Made by a program: the position numbers and the translations under genes | Shown: positions 49,029-63,439 of the stretch, in pieces | How positions within the stretch are numbered: position 1 is the first letter of the stretch | Layout: each line of letters opens with the position of its first letter | The notes under the pieces: model-generated | The model's database searches: none | Seen by the model: only the letters and a program-made list of their open reading frames with translations | Told to the model about the DNA's origin: nothing | Source of the DNA: Ziziphus jujuba | Taxonomy: Eukaryota; Streptophyta; Magnoliopsida; Rosales; Rhamnaceae | Length of the DNA: 64,000 bases | Assembly: GCF_031755915.1 (NCBI RefSeq) | Contig: NC_083390.1 | Span: 17,577,001 to 17,641,000 of the forward strand | Direction: 5' to 3'

Positions 49029-51665
49029 ATGGTAAACCCTTTGTGCTCAATATCACAAATTTCAGTTTTACTATTCTATGATGAAACATGGAGTGTATGT
49101 TCTGAAGGTACCTGGAGATACCAATGTCAAAGAAGGAAGATTATACGTATCAAAAGGAATTGTACGTTGGCAGAACTTGAAGATGTTGTCTACAATGCTC
49201 TCAACTTAGATTCTACACAACATCAATTAATCTTCAAGTTCATATACCATGTGTGTTTGTCATGTGAGCCGTACATTGTGGAAAATGATGAAGACCTACA
49301 AAGTTTTATAGAAGAGTATAGTTCACAGAGACATCAAGACAGATCTCCACTTATTGTTGATGTGTTGTCCAGGGTTCCACAAAGTATTAATATTGCTGGA
49401 TGTGTTGTGAATAGGATACCTACAAGTTCAGGATTTATGACTATTGCCCCACTATCTGCAGTTCCCGAGACAGCTACTTGTACCTTTGATGCTGATATGC
49501 AATCCCCATCGATCGAACTTTATGTGCCGAAAACTCAACCTGGATTCTCTGAAAATCAAATTTTTGAAAACAATGTGCAATCTGTGGAACATGATCATGA
49601 TAATGAGCGCTTCAACATTAATGAAATGAATGAATATCGTGAACATGATTATGATCAAGATGAACAATTTGAGGTTGAGGTCAACACTGATCGTAGTGAA
49701 GATAGGTTACGAGACATTTGTTTGACCCAACATTCGGGACTTTCAGGTGGTGATAGTTGACATGGTGAGTCTCCTTATGGTAGTAGTCCAATTGATAATA
49801 TGAATGATGATGTGCTTGCCTCTCCTTGTACCGAAACTCATTTGGACATTCGACAGGATTCTAACGCAACCATGGCTGAACTTAGGGTTAACCATCGCTT
49901 CTCATCCGTCAATGCCCATGAAATCATTTGAATCAACCAACTCTTTGCGAGTAAGAATGCACTACAGAAGAAGATTAGTCTTTATGCATTAAGGAGAAAT
50001 TTTGAATTCAAGGTAAAGAAGTCAGATAAAGTCCGATATGAGGTTGTATGTGCAAACGACAATTGCATGTGGCGAATGCGTGCTACCAAACTACATGGTG
50101 ATAATACAGAGGCCTTCATGATTAGGGCCTTCAAGGATGAGCATATTTGCTTTTTAAATATCATGAAAAGGGATCATCGTCAAGCAACAAGTTCAGTTAT
50201 CGGAGACATCATCCAGCCAACGTTTGATGGGATTTCAAGGCAATACAAACCTCGAGATATCGTGCATGACATTCGCTCTAATTACGGAGTAAACATAAGC
50301 TACAACAAAGCATGGGCCGCTAAAGAAGTTGCACTATCAGTTTTGTGGGGCACGCCAGAAGATTCATATGCAAAACTTCCTTTATGGAGTCATGTTTTGA
50401 AAAGCAAAAATCCGAGCACATTTACTCGAATTGAAACTGACGATCAAAACAGGTTTTTATATTTTTTCATGGCACTTGGAGCTAGCATTAGAGGGTTTTA
50501 GCATATGCGGAGAGTCATAGCTGTCGATGGAACTACACTGAAGAATAGATATAGAGGTTTGTTATATATTGCATCATGTTTGGATGGGAACAATCAAATT
50601 TATCCACTTGCTTATGGAATAGGCCATGGGGAGACGGATGCGGCTTACACGTGGTTTTTTGAAAGCTTTAAAGAAGCTTTTGGGGATGATCCGAATATAG
50701 CTTTTATATCGGATAGACATAAGAGCATTGCAAAAGCAATACGTACAGTTTTCCCTAATAATCACCATGGCCACTGCACATATCATCTTGGTACAAATTT
50801 ATGTGCTAAGAAGTTTAAAGGTAATATCAATGCGATTATATCAACTTTTAATGATGCAGCTAGAGCATATATTGTTGAGGATTTTGATAAGGCCATGCAA
50901 CTTTTAGAAGGGGTTAGTATTGAAGCTGTACAATATCTTAAGGATGCAAATCCTTCAAAATGGGCTAGATCACATTTTCTGGGCAATAGATACAACATAA
51001 TAACAACTAACATTGCAAAGAGCATGAACTCTGTGCTTATTGATGCTAGGGATAAACCTGTTTTGCCATTACTAGATCACATTCGTGATGTCTTGCAAAG
51101 GTGGTGGTATGAACGTTGAACTAACACAGCTACAATGCAAACTCTTGTTACCAATTGGTTGGAAAAAATCATGCATGAGCGCTCAAATAATGGCAGAGGC
51201 TTATGTGTTGTGCCAATGAACTTATATGAGTTTCAAGTTATTGGCCATGGCATCTTCGTTGGAGTTGTTAACTTAGAAAATAAGACGTGCTCATGCAAGG
51301 AATTTGACATTGATGGATTTCCTTGTGTCCATGCAATTGCAGCATGTAAGCATCGACATATTGCTCCATATTTCCTTTGCTCAGCGCATTACTCAGTTGA
51401 CTCACTCCGTGATGCATATTCGAAAACCATATATCCACTTGGAGATAAATGTCAGTGGCATGCTCCAGATGATGTCATAAACCAGGTTGTACTTCCACCT
51501 CAAATTGGCAAACAGTCAGGAAGACCGAGAAAGAAGAGGATTCAATCTCAAGGAGAGGAGCGTCATCAATATAGATGCGGGAGGTGCAAACAAGTTGGTC
51601 ATAGCAGCCAATCATGCTTCACCGTCATACCTCTTGATAGCACTACCAACCAACAGCACCATTGA
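49029..51665 (+). pseudogene. MULE transposase pseudogene, copy 3
   Basis: No difference seen from copy 1. In-frame stops at 49758, 49929, 50499 and 51117. Confidence 0.92.
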
Positions 51666-52119
51666 ACCAAAGGCCCATCAATCGCGCGATGCTATATTCA
51701 GACAATGGGGCCATGTTATGCGGTATGCGTGTGCATGCAATGTAGTCAGGAATGCAATTAGTTGCTCAACCGCATAACATGTGTTTTGGCATAATAGACA
51801 TTGGTTTTATGTGTTCTTTTGTTGTCAAATTCATCTGTCGTATTATTTTGATAACATGTCATTCCGTGTTCAGTTTTTGGATCAGTTGTTTGTATGTTTC
51901 TTACTATTGCACGGATGATATTACTGCCCAATGGTAATGACCGATGCATCGTCGGTAATTGACATTTGTACACCGTCGTAAAAGAATCACCACAATTCCA
52001 TCCGACAATTTCAATCATGCGTGTTCCAACCAATAACATGCTAAATATAGCATTATTAACGATAAATTCTGACAAAGTAAGCAATCAAACGGCATTAAAA
52101 AATGACAACGTTCAATTTG

Positions 52120-53720
52120 TTTTTGCTTCAAAAAGTACCATAGGTTTCGTCAGTAATTACAGAAACCCCTATGGTAATCACATTTTACCAATTTTTTGGG
52201 CCCCACAAGTCACCTTACGTGTGTTAAATGAAAAAACATGCAACATATGGATTATCAAATGATCGTAATGAGAGAAAATCCCAAAATTGCTTAAAAAGCT
52301 CTCAAATTGGCCAAAAAAATACGATGACTGTAGACCTTCGGTAATTCTTGATGAAACCTTCGGTAACCAACATATACTCTCTGGAAAATTACTGTAGATG
52401 TCATCGGTAATTATCGAAACCCCAGTGGTAATCACATTTTACCAATGTTATGGCCTCCACAAGTCCCATAATGTGCGTTAAATGCAAAAACATGCAAAAT
52501 ATGGACTTTAAAATTATCCTAAGGAGGGAAATCCCCAAAATCATTGAAAAAGTTCTCAAATTGGCTAAGAATTTATGATGACTATAGACCTTCGGTAATT
52601 CTCGATGAAACCTTCGATAACCAACATATACCCTCTGGAAAAATTACTGATGGTTTCATCAGGAATTACGGAAACCCCTATGGTAATCACATTTTACCAA
52701 TTTTTTGAGCCCCACAAGTCCCCTTACCTGTGTTAAATGAAAAACCATGCAAAATATGGATTCTAAAATTATCCTAAGGAGGGAAAACCCCAAAATATCT
52801 GAAAAGTTTCTCAAATTGGCCAAAAAATTACGATAACTGTAGACCTTCGGTAATTCCCGATGAAACATTCGGTAACCAACATATATTCTCTGGAAAAATT
52901 ACCGTAGGTGTCATCGGTAATTATCGAAATCCCAGTGGTAATCACATTTTACCAATGTTATGGCCCTCACAAGTCCCATAATGTGTGTTAAATGTAAAAA
53001 TATGCAAAATATGGATTTTAAAATTATCCTAAGGAGGGAAATTCCCAAAATCTCTGAAAAAGTTCTCAAATTGGCCAAAAATTTATGATGACTATAGACC
53101 TTCGGTAATTCCCGATAAAACCTTCGGTAAGCAACATATACCCTCTGGAAAAATTACCGAAGGTTTTATCGGGAATTACCGAAGGTCTACAGTCATCGTA
53201 TTTTTTTGGCCAATTTGAGATCTTTTTAAGCAATTTTGGGATTTTCTATCATTATGATCATTTGATAATCCATATGTTGCATGTTTTTTCATTTAACACA
53301 CATAAGGGGACTTGTGGGGTCCAGAAAATTGGTAAAATGTGATTACCATAGGGGTTTCGGTAATTTCCGATGAACCTTCGGTAATTTTTCCAGAAGGTAT
53401 ATGTTGGTTACCGAAGGTTTCATCGGGAATTACCGAAGGTCTACAGTCATCCTAATTTTTTGGCCAATTTAAGAAATTTTTCAGATATTTTGGGGTTTTC
53501 CCTCCTTAGGATAATTTTAGAATCCATATTTTGCAAGGTTTTTCATTTAACACACGTAAGGAGACTTATGGGGCCCAAAAAATTGGTAAAATATGATTAC
53601 CATAGGGGTTTCGATAATTACCAATGAAACCTACGGTAAGTTTTCAAGTAAGGACAAATTAATTACCGTAGGTTTCATGGGTAATTACCGAAGGCCCTAC
53701 AATAATCAAATTTTTGTGCA
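52120..53720. repeat. Fold-back array, copy 3
   Basis: Identical to 8700-10300; hairpin centre at 53098-53186. Confidence 0.8.
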
Positions 53721-54184
53721 AATTTGAGAACTTTTTCAAAACTTTGTCTTAGTCTCAACCACTTTGCATCCCTCATATGTTTGACTCATGCAGCCTTGCC
53801 TCATTCCTCCGTCACCATGCAATTTTCCAAAGACTCATATACTAATGTAACATACAAGGTCAGGAAACTATCAAATGACATATTTAACAACCAAAGAATT
53901 AAAGAGTGGGCCTTTAAATGACATATTTACCAGGGAAAAAAAAAATCAAAGAGTCGTGCAAATTTATGGTTCAAATTATGAATATATTAAATACTCTAAA
54001 TTATCCAGGATTGTAGAGTTTCATTAATGATGTTTAACTCTCAATATCTGGTTGACATTGAAAATGAAAAGATCGGTCATTTTTGAAACTTGATTCCCTT
54101 AAAAATGGTGATCTATGGAAGGAAGGACCTAAGCAACCGTATGATCATTTTTATAAACTAAAAATACCAGAACAAGCATAACAA

Positions 54185-54745
54185 TTATGAGAAATGCATA
54201 AAAATTTGATTCCAAGTATCTAGAAGACCAGCAATACACCAATGGTTACAGTCCATGCGCCTAAAGCCATTATAAAAGCCAGGATGTGCATCTTTTCTGA
54301 GTTGTGATAGAGTTGTTATGTCCAGCAGATGAACATGTTTTCTCATTCCAGTTAATACATCTTTCACCACATATAATTCCTTGGGCAATCCGCCTCGATA
54401 GAATGATCCACTTAGGAGTTTTGTCTCATTTCCACAGTTTGTCACCCCTAGCTCATTCCAATCCCTTGCCACTAAATATGAAAAGGAAAAAAAAAAGAAA
54501 GAAAAAAAAAAGCATCAAAGAAATTCACGAAATTAATTTTTGGTTTTCAAAAAAAAAATTGGTGATGGGAAAGAAGTAAACTTAATGGTAGTGGGTAACA
54601 GAAATTCCTTGGAAGATGACTTTGGTTTTGCTATGATTCATAGTAGAATCCACCCACTTAGCCCATGTTGTCACACCTTTATGAAAAGCAACCATACAAT
54701 TCATGTCTTTGAGAGTTTGGTTACCATCTTGAGAATTTAAATGCT
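54185..54745 (-). pseudogene. TBL/DUF231 C-terminal fragment, copy 3
   Basis: Identical to 10765-11325: blocks 54745-54585 and about 54473-54185. Confidence 0.75.
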
Positions 54746-54996
54746 CTCTTTCAAGTCCTCAAGAACTAAAGTGAAGGCAGTTCATGGGGATGCAGATTGG
54801 ACAAAATAGGAAAACAAAAGTAGCAGAGAAAAGAAGTTAATCATATGTTTATAGCAACTTCATTAAAAACTCTATGAGCAACAGAGCATTTAAATTCTTT
54901 TTTAATCATATGCTTATAGCAATTTCATTAAAAACTCTATAAGCAATAGAGCATTCAAATTATTTTCCTCTTTTGTTTTCTTTTACTTGGTATCAC

Positions 54997-55850
54997 CTCT
55001 AACTAGACCCCATTTGTACCCAACAAGGACTGATTTCTTAAAGCCAATATTAAATCCCTCTTGCGCTACAGCTTCTTCTCTTGCTATGAGACCATCGTGA
55101 TATCCACTCTAGTAATACACCAATTGTTACATGAAATTCACAGAAAGGGTGTGGGGGCAGCGATTATTACTTATAGACAAAAATAAATAAATAAATAAAC
55201 CCACAACTTCAATATGTTAAGGAGGGACACTACATCAACCTCATAACCAAATGCACAAGGATAACGATATGCACCTAACCTAAGGCATTTTCAAGCACAT
55301 TTTTGGAATTGTAACCAATAGTATGGGTTTCTCAATTTGTAAATATCAGTTTATCATGGAAGTCTTGAGTGCCATTAGCCTATAATACAAAACCACAAGC
55401 AAACTAATACCACATCTCGGCGACCAACCTCAAATTCATAAAATAGGAGTAAGTATAAGACAGTTCACCTATCCTATCCCCAACTGCATATTTGTAATCA
55501 ACTTGAAAATTAATAATGTTCCACCAGCCAAGCCTAAGAAATTCCAACCTTGGCTGAAAACTAAACAGAAAGAAATTAGGGCAAACTAAACAACATATAT
55601 AGTATACTTCATGGTCCATATAGTAGGTACAACATCTTTTTTAAATATTAACTAATTATAAAAGAAAAAAAAAAAAAAGGGGGGGTTTACTTATATAATT
55701 CGCCATAGAACATATAACTAAAAGGATACCATAACAATCACTTTGGTCACATCGGGCACTTGGCATAAGATCACTTTCTATTTGATGCTGCAAACTTTCC
55801 AAGTAAAGCTCCTCTGCACAACCACCGCTCACCTTCATAACCATAAACAA
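54997..55850 (-). pseudogene. Yae1-domain gene fragment, copy 3
   Basis: Identical to 11577-12430: exons about 55850-55730 and 55108-54997. Confidence 0.6.
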
Positions 55851-57705
55851 GAAACCAACATAAAATCAAAATGAAATTATCTAATTAAATTATGATATCT
55901 AGCAAGATGGTGAGTGTCATATAAACAAGAAAACAAATGATTCAACATTTGAAGCAGATTTTAACTATAACTGCTTTCAACTTATTCTTCAATTTTGTTT
56001 TTTTGGGTTTTCTTTTCTTTCAATTTCCTTTAATATTCTATTGCAATCAGAAAATTCAACAAACACTCGTGAAGTGTTTCTAACCTTAAAGCAATATAGA
56101 AACCGACCCTAAAGCTTACTCATAATATTTAAATACCCCACTAAATTGTATAACCTACTACTACTACTACTTCTTGATTTCGACTAGTTTCCTCCATTCC
56201 AATCATCGTCTTCGCCTTTTGCCAATCAAGCAAAAACCCAAGCTAAAAAAAAAAAAAAAATCAAAATATACAGATCCTTACCTCAAACGCAATTTTTCCT
56301 TAGTCTTTCATATGTTTGCAAGAGAAGAGGCAAGAGATGCAGGGAGATGGAGCATAGATTTTTTTTTTTTTTCCTTAATGAGATTGTGTGTGGTTTTTCT
56401 GGGGGATGAAGAAAAATAAAAAAGCAGAGTGCAGAAACTAAAGATTCTGGATTTCTTGGACTAAAGGAATGAAGAAAGGAAAGTAGAGTAATTTTTTACT
56501 TTCAATGGGGATAAAATGGGAAGCAGAGGGCAGATTAAAAAAAAACTAAGAATGAAGGGTATATTTCATTAAAGACTTTAAAAGAAGGGCATTGGACCAA
56601 ATTCCCCTAATATTATTTAGCCAATGACAATAATGATCTGTCTCTTTTCTGCCGATTTGTCGATGAAGGCCCATAATTTATTTCAAACAAAAAGGAAAGA
56701 AAGAAAAGAAAACCCATAACTATTTATTGGCTTTCCTTTCCTTATGCAGTAATTGCAAATGTGTCTGCAAAATTGGGCTTAAGTAGGAACCCACACTGCT
56801 AGCCCATATTTTACCCTTTTATAATAATAATAAAAAATTGGAGAAAAGGATTCCAAACCAAAAAAAAAAAGAAAATCCATAACTTATCCATTAAAAAAAA
56901 AAAACAAAAACAAAAACAAAAGACTTATTCATCGACTTTTCTCACTAGTAAATTGCAAATGTGCCAGCAAAATTGGGTGTAAGAGCCCAAACGGCTAGAC
57001 TGTGTATCACCATTCAAAAAATAATTAAAAAAATATATAGAGAGATGGATTTTAGCACCAAAGGTGATGAACGACCATAGGATATTGCCAACTAATTACC
57101 AAAAAATTGGTTATTGCCAACTAGTTCATATATCACCCAATTCACCATTATATTATGCTAGCGTATAAAAATTAAAGAAAATAGGTTTCATGTCTCTTAT
57201 TTTATCCATATTTTCTTTGTGGCTTGTGTAAAGCAGTAATATATATAAAAAGTAATGACAATTATTCAGCTATTATAATGAATAATGTTAAGAATATTTT
57301 CAAGTAAAACTAATTCAGTTGATAAATTATTTGCACCTACATTTGAAAAGTTGTGAATAACTAATATATTAATATATTTATCAAATAATAGATATCATTA
57401 TATATTATTGGATTATATTTAATTAAATTTATCTTTTAAAAGACTTACTTAGTCATACTTAGGATTTTAAATTTCAACCAGTAAAATTAAATCATTTCAC
57501 TGGCACCTTTAGAGAATTAGTTTTAATATATTTGTAACACCTTATATTAGTTTTTATAATTATTAGTTATGGATCAAGTAATGTTTACTTTATTTTATTA
57601 AATAAATATCTACCTTTAATAATGATTTAATAATATTAATGGATCAGATCTCGTCTTTTAAATGAGAATATCATGATTATCAAAAGGACACCTTAGTTTA
57701 ATAAA

Positions 57706-58123
57706 GTAAACTACACCCAAGCTCACTAATTAGCTATGTTAGTCTCTCTCAACTACATTTATGGTTGTATTTTGGTCTTTAAACTTTTTTTTAACATTTT
57801 GATCCTTAAGTTTTAAATTTTGATATACTTTTGTCCTTTAACTTTTTTCCCCCCTATTTTTTAGCAATTTCGGAGGTATGCGATGCACTTGATACAACAT
57901 GTAGGAAATCTTATAAGTTCATTCGTTATTTCTTGCTACAGTAGGTGTAGTGCATGTTTCAAAATTTAAAAATTAAACTAAAAATAATTTTAAGGATCAA
58001 AGATGTATCAATAATTAAAGTTTAGGATCAAAATATCAAAAAAAAAAAATCAAAAATCAAAGTGCAACTATAAACATAGTATAAAGACGAAGGAGCCAAC
58101 AATCCCTAGGGCGTGTGGTTTAC
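57706..58123. mobile_element. MITE-like fold-back element, copy 3
   Basis: Identical to 14286-14703. Confidence 0.6.
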
Positions 58124-58975
58124 ATAATGGTTATCTCTAATAAAATCAAAATAGCAAACATTTAAAAAAAAAAAAATTATCATTCATATTTATGTGTTTG
58201 ATAACAATACAAAATTTAGTCTTTATAAATATAAAATTTTGGTTAAAATTAATAAAAAATTAACTTTTATTTATTTATATATTTTTAAAATGTTATAGAC
58301 TATTTAAATTTAAATTTGTTACGAATATGATAATAATATATTTGAAGTCTATCTGGATTAGAATAAAAAAAATAAAAGTTATGAGGTTTTAAATAAAATA
58401 AATATTTTTTCAAATGAAGAATTATTTATCTTTTTGAAATAGCTACTTTTTAGTTTAAATATGTACAACATAGGAAAAAAACCTAACTAAAAGAAAAAAA
58501 AATTTAACCAATCGTTTTGAAAAATATTATATATTCAGTCGGAAAATTAATAACATATTTGCTTTTGTTTTCTTAAATAAAAAAACAAAAAATAAAAAAA
58601 TCAATTGGATTTAACAGTTTTAGCGTGCCATTTAATATTATTTTTCATTACATAAATATGGAGACTGAACTTTCACAGGTTCTAACAGAATATTTTTTTT
58701 TCCCCCCTTTTCTTATTAGGATAAAAGAATAATTCTACTAAAGGGTGCAAATAATTTTAGTAGATATTTTGAGTCTATGTGATGGATATGTAGATGATAC
58801 TTGCTTAAGTGGCCACAATTTCTTGGTTTATATAACTTGGAAGATAAGATTTATGCAAGCTATTATCGAAGGCAATTGGATGAAAATTGGTGAGCTGAAA
58901 TTTCTTCCACCACTATAAATTTGTCATCAATTAAGGGACTTCCAGCTAGCCACTCCGAATAATACAGGGACAATA

Positions 58976-60853
58976 ATGGCTATTATTATACCTGAGTGTC
59001 CACTAGACTCCAAAGCTGAGAAAACCATTCCACTCCTAGGCTTCGGTACAGCCGAATATCCATTCGGTACCTCCTCAGAATCCATGAAAGAAATCATTCT
59101 TCATGCAATCAAGCTTGGATACAGACATTTTGACTCTGCTGCTCTTTACCAGTCCGAGTTGCCACTCGGGGATGCCATCGAAGATGCTCTAAAGCTCGGC
59201 ATGGTTCAATCACGAAACGAGCTTTTCATCACTTCCAAGCTCTGGTGTAGTGATGCACACCATGATTATGTCCTGCCTGCATTGCAAAAAACACTCAAGT
59301 ATGTAACCATTAATCCATATACACCAAAATTATAGAATTTATAAGATTTTTAATTTATTTTTTTATTAGAAAACTAATTTTTCCTCTTCTTTTTTTTTTT
59401 TTTTTGGGTTGGGTTATTTTGTTAATTTATAGGAATCTAAAGTTGGAATACCTTGATCTCTATTTGGTTCATTGGCCAGTGAGCGTGAAGCCTGGTGAAT
59501 ATGAATTGCCTGTCAAGAAGAAAGACCTTGTTCCTATTGATATAAATTCAGTATGGGAAGCTATGGAAGAGTGTCAAAGACTTGGCCTTGTCAAATCCAT
59601 TGGAGTTAGCAACTTCTCTATTAAGAAACTTGAAGTGTTACTTTCCAAAGCAAATATCCCACCGGCTGTAAATCAAGTTAGAATTTCGGTCCACACCCAT
59701 ATTTTTCTTTTTTTAATCAAATTATCATGCATTATTTTTATTATATTATTTTCATTTTTATATTAATATAAGTGATGAATTTGATGTGGAAGGTGGAGGT
59801 GAACCCTCTATGGCGGCAAACTAAACTAAGAGAATTTTGCAAGGAAAAGGGTATATTAATCACAGCTTATTCTCCATTAGGAGCAAAAGGAACTCTATGG
59901 GGAACAAATTGGGTCATGGAATGTGAGGTACTGAAAGAGATAGCTCAGAACAAAGGAAAAACAATAGCTCAGGTATTAATCAAGGTTACATCAAGTTAAC
60001 TTGATTGGCTTAAACATGGAAAAACAATAGCTTAGGTATAAATCATGGTTACATCAAGTTAACTTGATTGGCTTAAACATCAGTTGTACTTTTATGACTT
60101 TTGGATGCTTCAATGACTAGGGTTTAGAAATCAATTAATGATTTAACATGGATTTAGTGATTTACTAAATTTCTATTTATGAACACTGAATTTTACAAAG
60201 ATTTGATGAACTATAAATGTATTTTTAAATTTTAAACTTTTAAAAGATTTAATAGTTAATAGATGAAATATTTTAACAAAACCAACAAATCAACCTGATC
60301 TGTGAGCTTGGTTGTGTCTATTATATATATGACAAGTCTCTTACAACATGCACATGATAATATGATACTAAGGTCCATAAGCATCACAATTGTTGAATTT
60401 GTTTAGACTTGTTTAATTGAATTAGTTATATTTTTAAAACTAAATCTAAAAGATCATACATGATTTTATAGGTTTTTTGTATTACACCATCTTGTCTACC
60501 TAATAAAAAACTGATTATGTATATTAAAAAATGAGAAATTTTTTTTTAAAAATAGATTAAATGTTTTTTTTTTAATTAAGTCGGTCCTAATTTTGGAAAA
60601 AATGAAATTGAATGGTGGGTATTTGAAGGTTTGTTTGAGATGGGTGTACGAGCAAGGGGTGAGCTTATTAGTAAAGAGCTTTAACAAGACAAGGATGCAA
60701 GAAAACCTTGAGATATTTGATTGGAAGCTAAGTGCTGAAGAGTGCGAGAGGATTAATCAAATAGAACAGCGAAAAGGATTTCCTGGCATAGAATTCATCT
60801 CCGAGGAAGGTCCTTACAAGTCTCTGGAGGAGCTTTGGGACGAGCAGATTTGA
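58976..60853 (+). CDS. Aldo-keto reductase, AKR4-like, copy 3
   Basis: Exons 58976-59298, 59433-59676, 59793-59972 and 60629-60853. No difference from copies 1 and 2 in exons or introns; same intact 323-aa protein. Confidence 0.93.
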
Positions 60854-61513
60854 ATGCGTATTGCCATCCTGTTATTCAAAAAGAATAAAATGTAATTTTG
60901 ATTTTTTTTTCTTCCACATATGCATGTTTTTACTAAAATTTATAAAAAATAAAAAAATAATTGACCTCATTTTGGGTGGAGTACAGGATGTAATCTTATT
61001 ATTTGGAAATGATGAGAATAAAGTCCATGACTAGAATTCTCCTTTTTCTTAATTAAACATGGGATAGGTTCTATGGACTAAGTGACAAAATCTTGATCAT
61101 TAAATTGATACATCTAACGTTCTATATATCATAGTTATAATTATCCATGATTTTTCAGTGTTTGTGCACCTTTGCATATACTCATTCAATAACATAATTT
61201 GTCAAAAATATTTCCAAAATATTTTGGTTCATAAAACATTCTCCATTTAATGAGAAAAACTTTTAATGTAACAACTATACCACATCATCAGTATCATGAT
61301 TTAGAAATCAGAATCAAGTATAATGTAAAACCAACAATATATAAATAAATTTTTCTTCCATTTTAGTATCTATCTAGAAAAGAAATAAACAAATGTTGCA
61401 TAATAAAAGATCTTGAAATGCAGTAATTCTTTTATTAGGAATAAAAAATTGTCTGGAATTTATCAATGATCAATGTAGTTACAGTTATAGGCACTCATAT
61501 TCGGATATAAATT

Positions 61514-62013
61514 TGTTGGATTAATGTTTTTGGACTAAGCTAAACTATTGATCATGAACCTTGATTAATAATGGTCATAATAACAGAGTTCATTTAACTG
61601 GTTATTAAGATAGAAGAAAAAACCTGTTAATTGGGCCCAAGATGTTATAAAACCCCAAAAAGATTAAAGTTAGCTGTTTATAAATACAATACTTACTAGT
61701 CTCTAATCAGATAAGATTTATGTATTATTTTCCAGAGATTGAGAATTTCAGTAACAAATTAAACACCTTAATAGAAAAATAGAAACTATAAGATTTCAAG
61801 TATTTTTTCAGATTAACTTTCTTATTTCACAAAGTGCGCCCATACGTAAATCTGTCACGTATAAAATAGTTTAGAAGATCATGTGGATTCAAGAACATAT
61901 TTTCTGCACTATTACAGGTTAATAATGGATGATGAAAATATATCTATCACATATTTTATTCAACTATGCGATTCTTGACTTCCGTGGTGTAATTCCAACA
62001 ATTGGTATCAGAG
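61514..62013 (+). mobile_element. Copia-type LTR with PBS, copy 3
   Basis: LTR 61514-62000, primer-binding site 62003-62013. Identical to copy 1. Confidence 0.82.
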
Positions 62014-62420
62014 TTTTTTTAAACTGCACTAAAATATACCCTCAAAATTCATTTTAAAAAAATCAACCATTACTCTAATATTCTTTGGGTTTTTAATAAT
62101 ATTGATAGAGCCTCTTTGGGAGGATTATTAATATTATTAAAATTGAACATATTAACCATTATTTTAATTTAAAAAAATTCTCTTAATATCTAAGCATTGT
62201 CGACGTTGGACCGTACAATCATATTAAGATTTTGAAAATAATTTAGGTCCAACCCAATAAAACTCAATTATGCTTATCCGTTGGAGCATTACATAACCAT
62301 TTTATTATTGCACCTTAATAGAGCCTGTAAGTTTTAAATTAATTAAATTAATTTTAACATTCACTCATTCAATCTTTTATAATCAAATTAATTTACGGAT
62401 TTTCCATAATAATATAACAA

Positions 62421-63439
62421 AAATGGTTTGGGGTGGCTTCTTCGTTTTGTTATTATTTGTTACTAATAGCATTAAAAATAAACAAATTGGTCCTTTCGCA
62501 TGACAGTGATTGAGTAATTTGTTAAAAATAAAAGGACGACCGGCTGAGAATTGAAAAATAAAGATAAAAATTAAAATAATTTTTGTGGGTTCAAAGGGAT
62601 GAGTTGAGTTAAAGTACCTAAATAATAATGCCTTTTTTTAATTCTCTTTTTTGGTATATTCCTCAAAAACAATGCTACTCAATTCATGTGTTCTTATCTT
62701 ATATAGGTGTGTGTTGTGTATATATATATACACACAAATAGTGGGTAAGTCTCAATCCTGATATTTTATTGTCCACTATCATTTAAAATAGTATAACACT
62801 AATTTTTTTTTTTTTTCACTACCTTAACAATGATCGAAGGTCTTAAAATAGTGGAATAGAAAGCAACATCCTCTTGGATTTCCATTGGAAAATTAATTTT
62901 TACTATTTTCTTATAGAAAATATGACTTGTTTGGTTCATAAATGGTTTGGGGTGGCTTCTTCGTTTTGTTATTATTTGTTACTTATAGCATTAAAAATAA
63001 ACAAATTGTTCCTTTCGCATGACAGTGATTGAGTAATTTGTTAAAAATAAAAGGACGACCGGCTGAGAATTGAAAAATAAAGATAAAAATTAAAATAATT
63101 TTTGTGGGTTCAAAGGGATGAGTTGAGTTAAAGTACCTAAATAATAATGCCTTTTTTTAATTCTCTTTTTTGGTATATTCCTCAAAAACAATGCTACTCA
63201 ATTCATGTGTTCTTATCTTATATAGGTGTGTGTTGTGTATATATATATACACACAAATAGTGGGTAAGTCTCAATCCTGATATTTTATTGTCCACTATCA
63301 TTTAAAATAGTATAACACTAATTTTTTTTTTTTTTCACTACCTTAACAATGATCGAAGGTCTTAAAATAGTGGAATAGAAAGCAACATCCTTTTGGATTT
63401 CCATTGGAAAATTAATTTTTACTATTTTCTTATAGAAAA
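62421..63439. repeat. Two 500-bp direct repeats, copy 3
   Basis: 62421-62920 and 62940-63439, with the same member-specific substitutions as in copies 1 and 2. Confidence 0.9.
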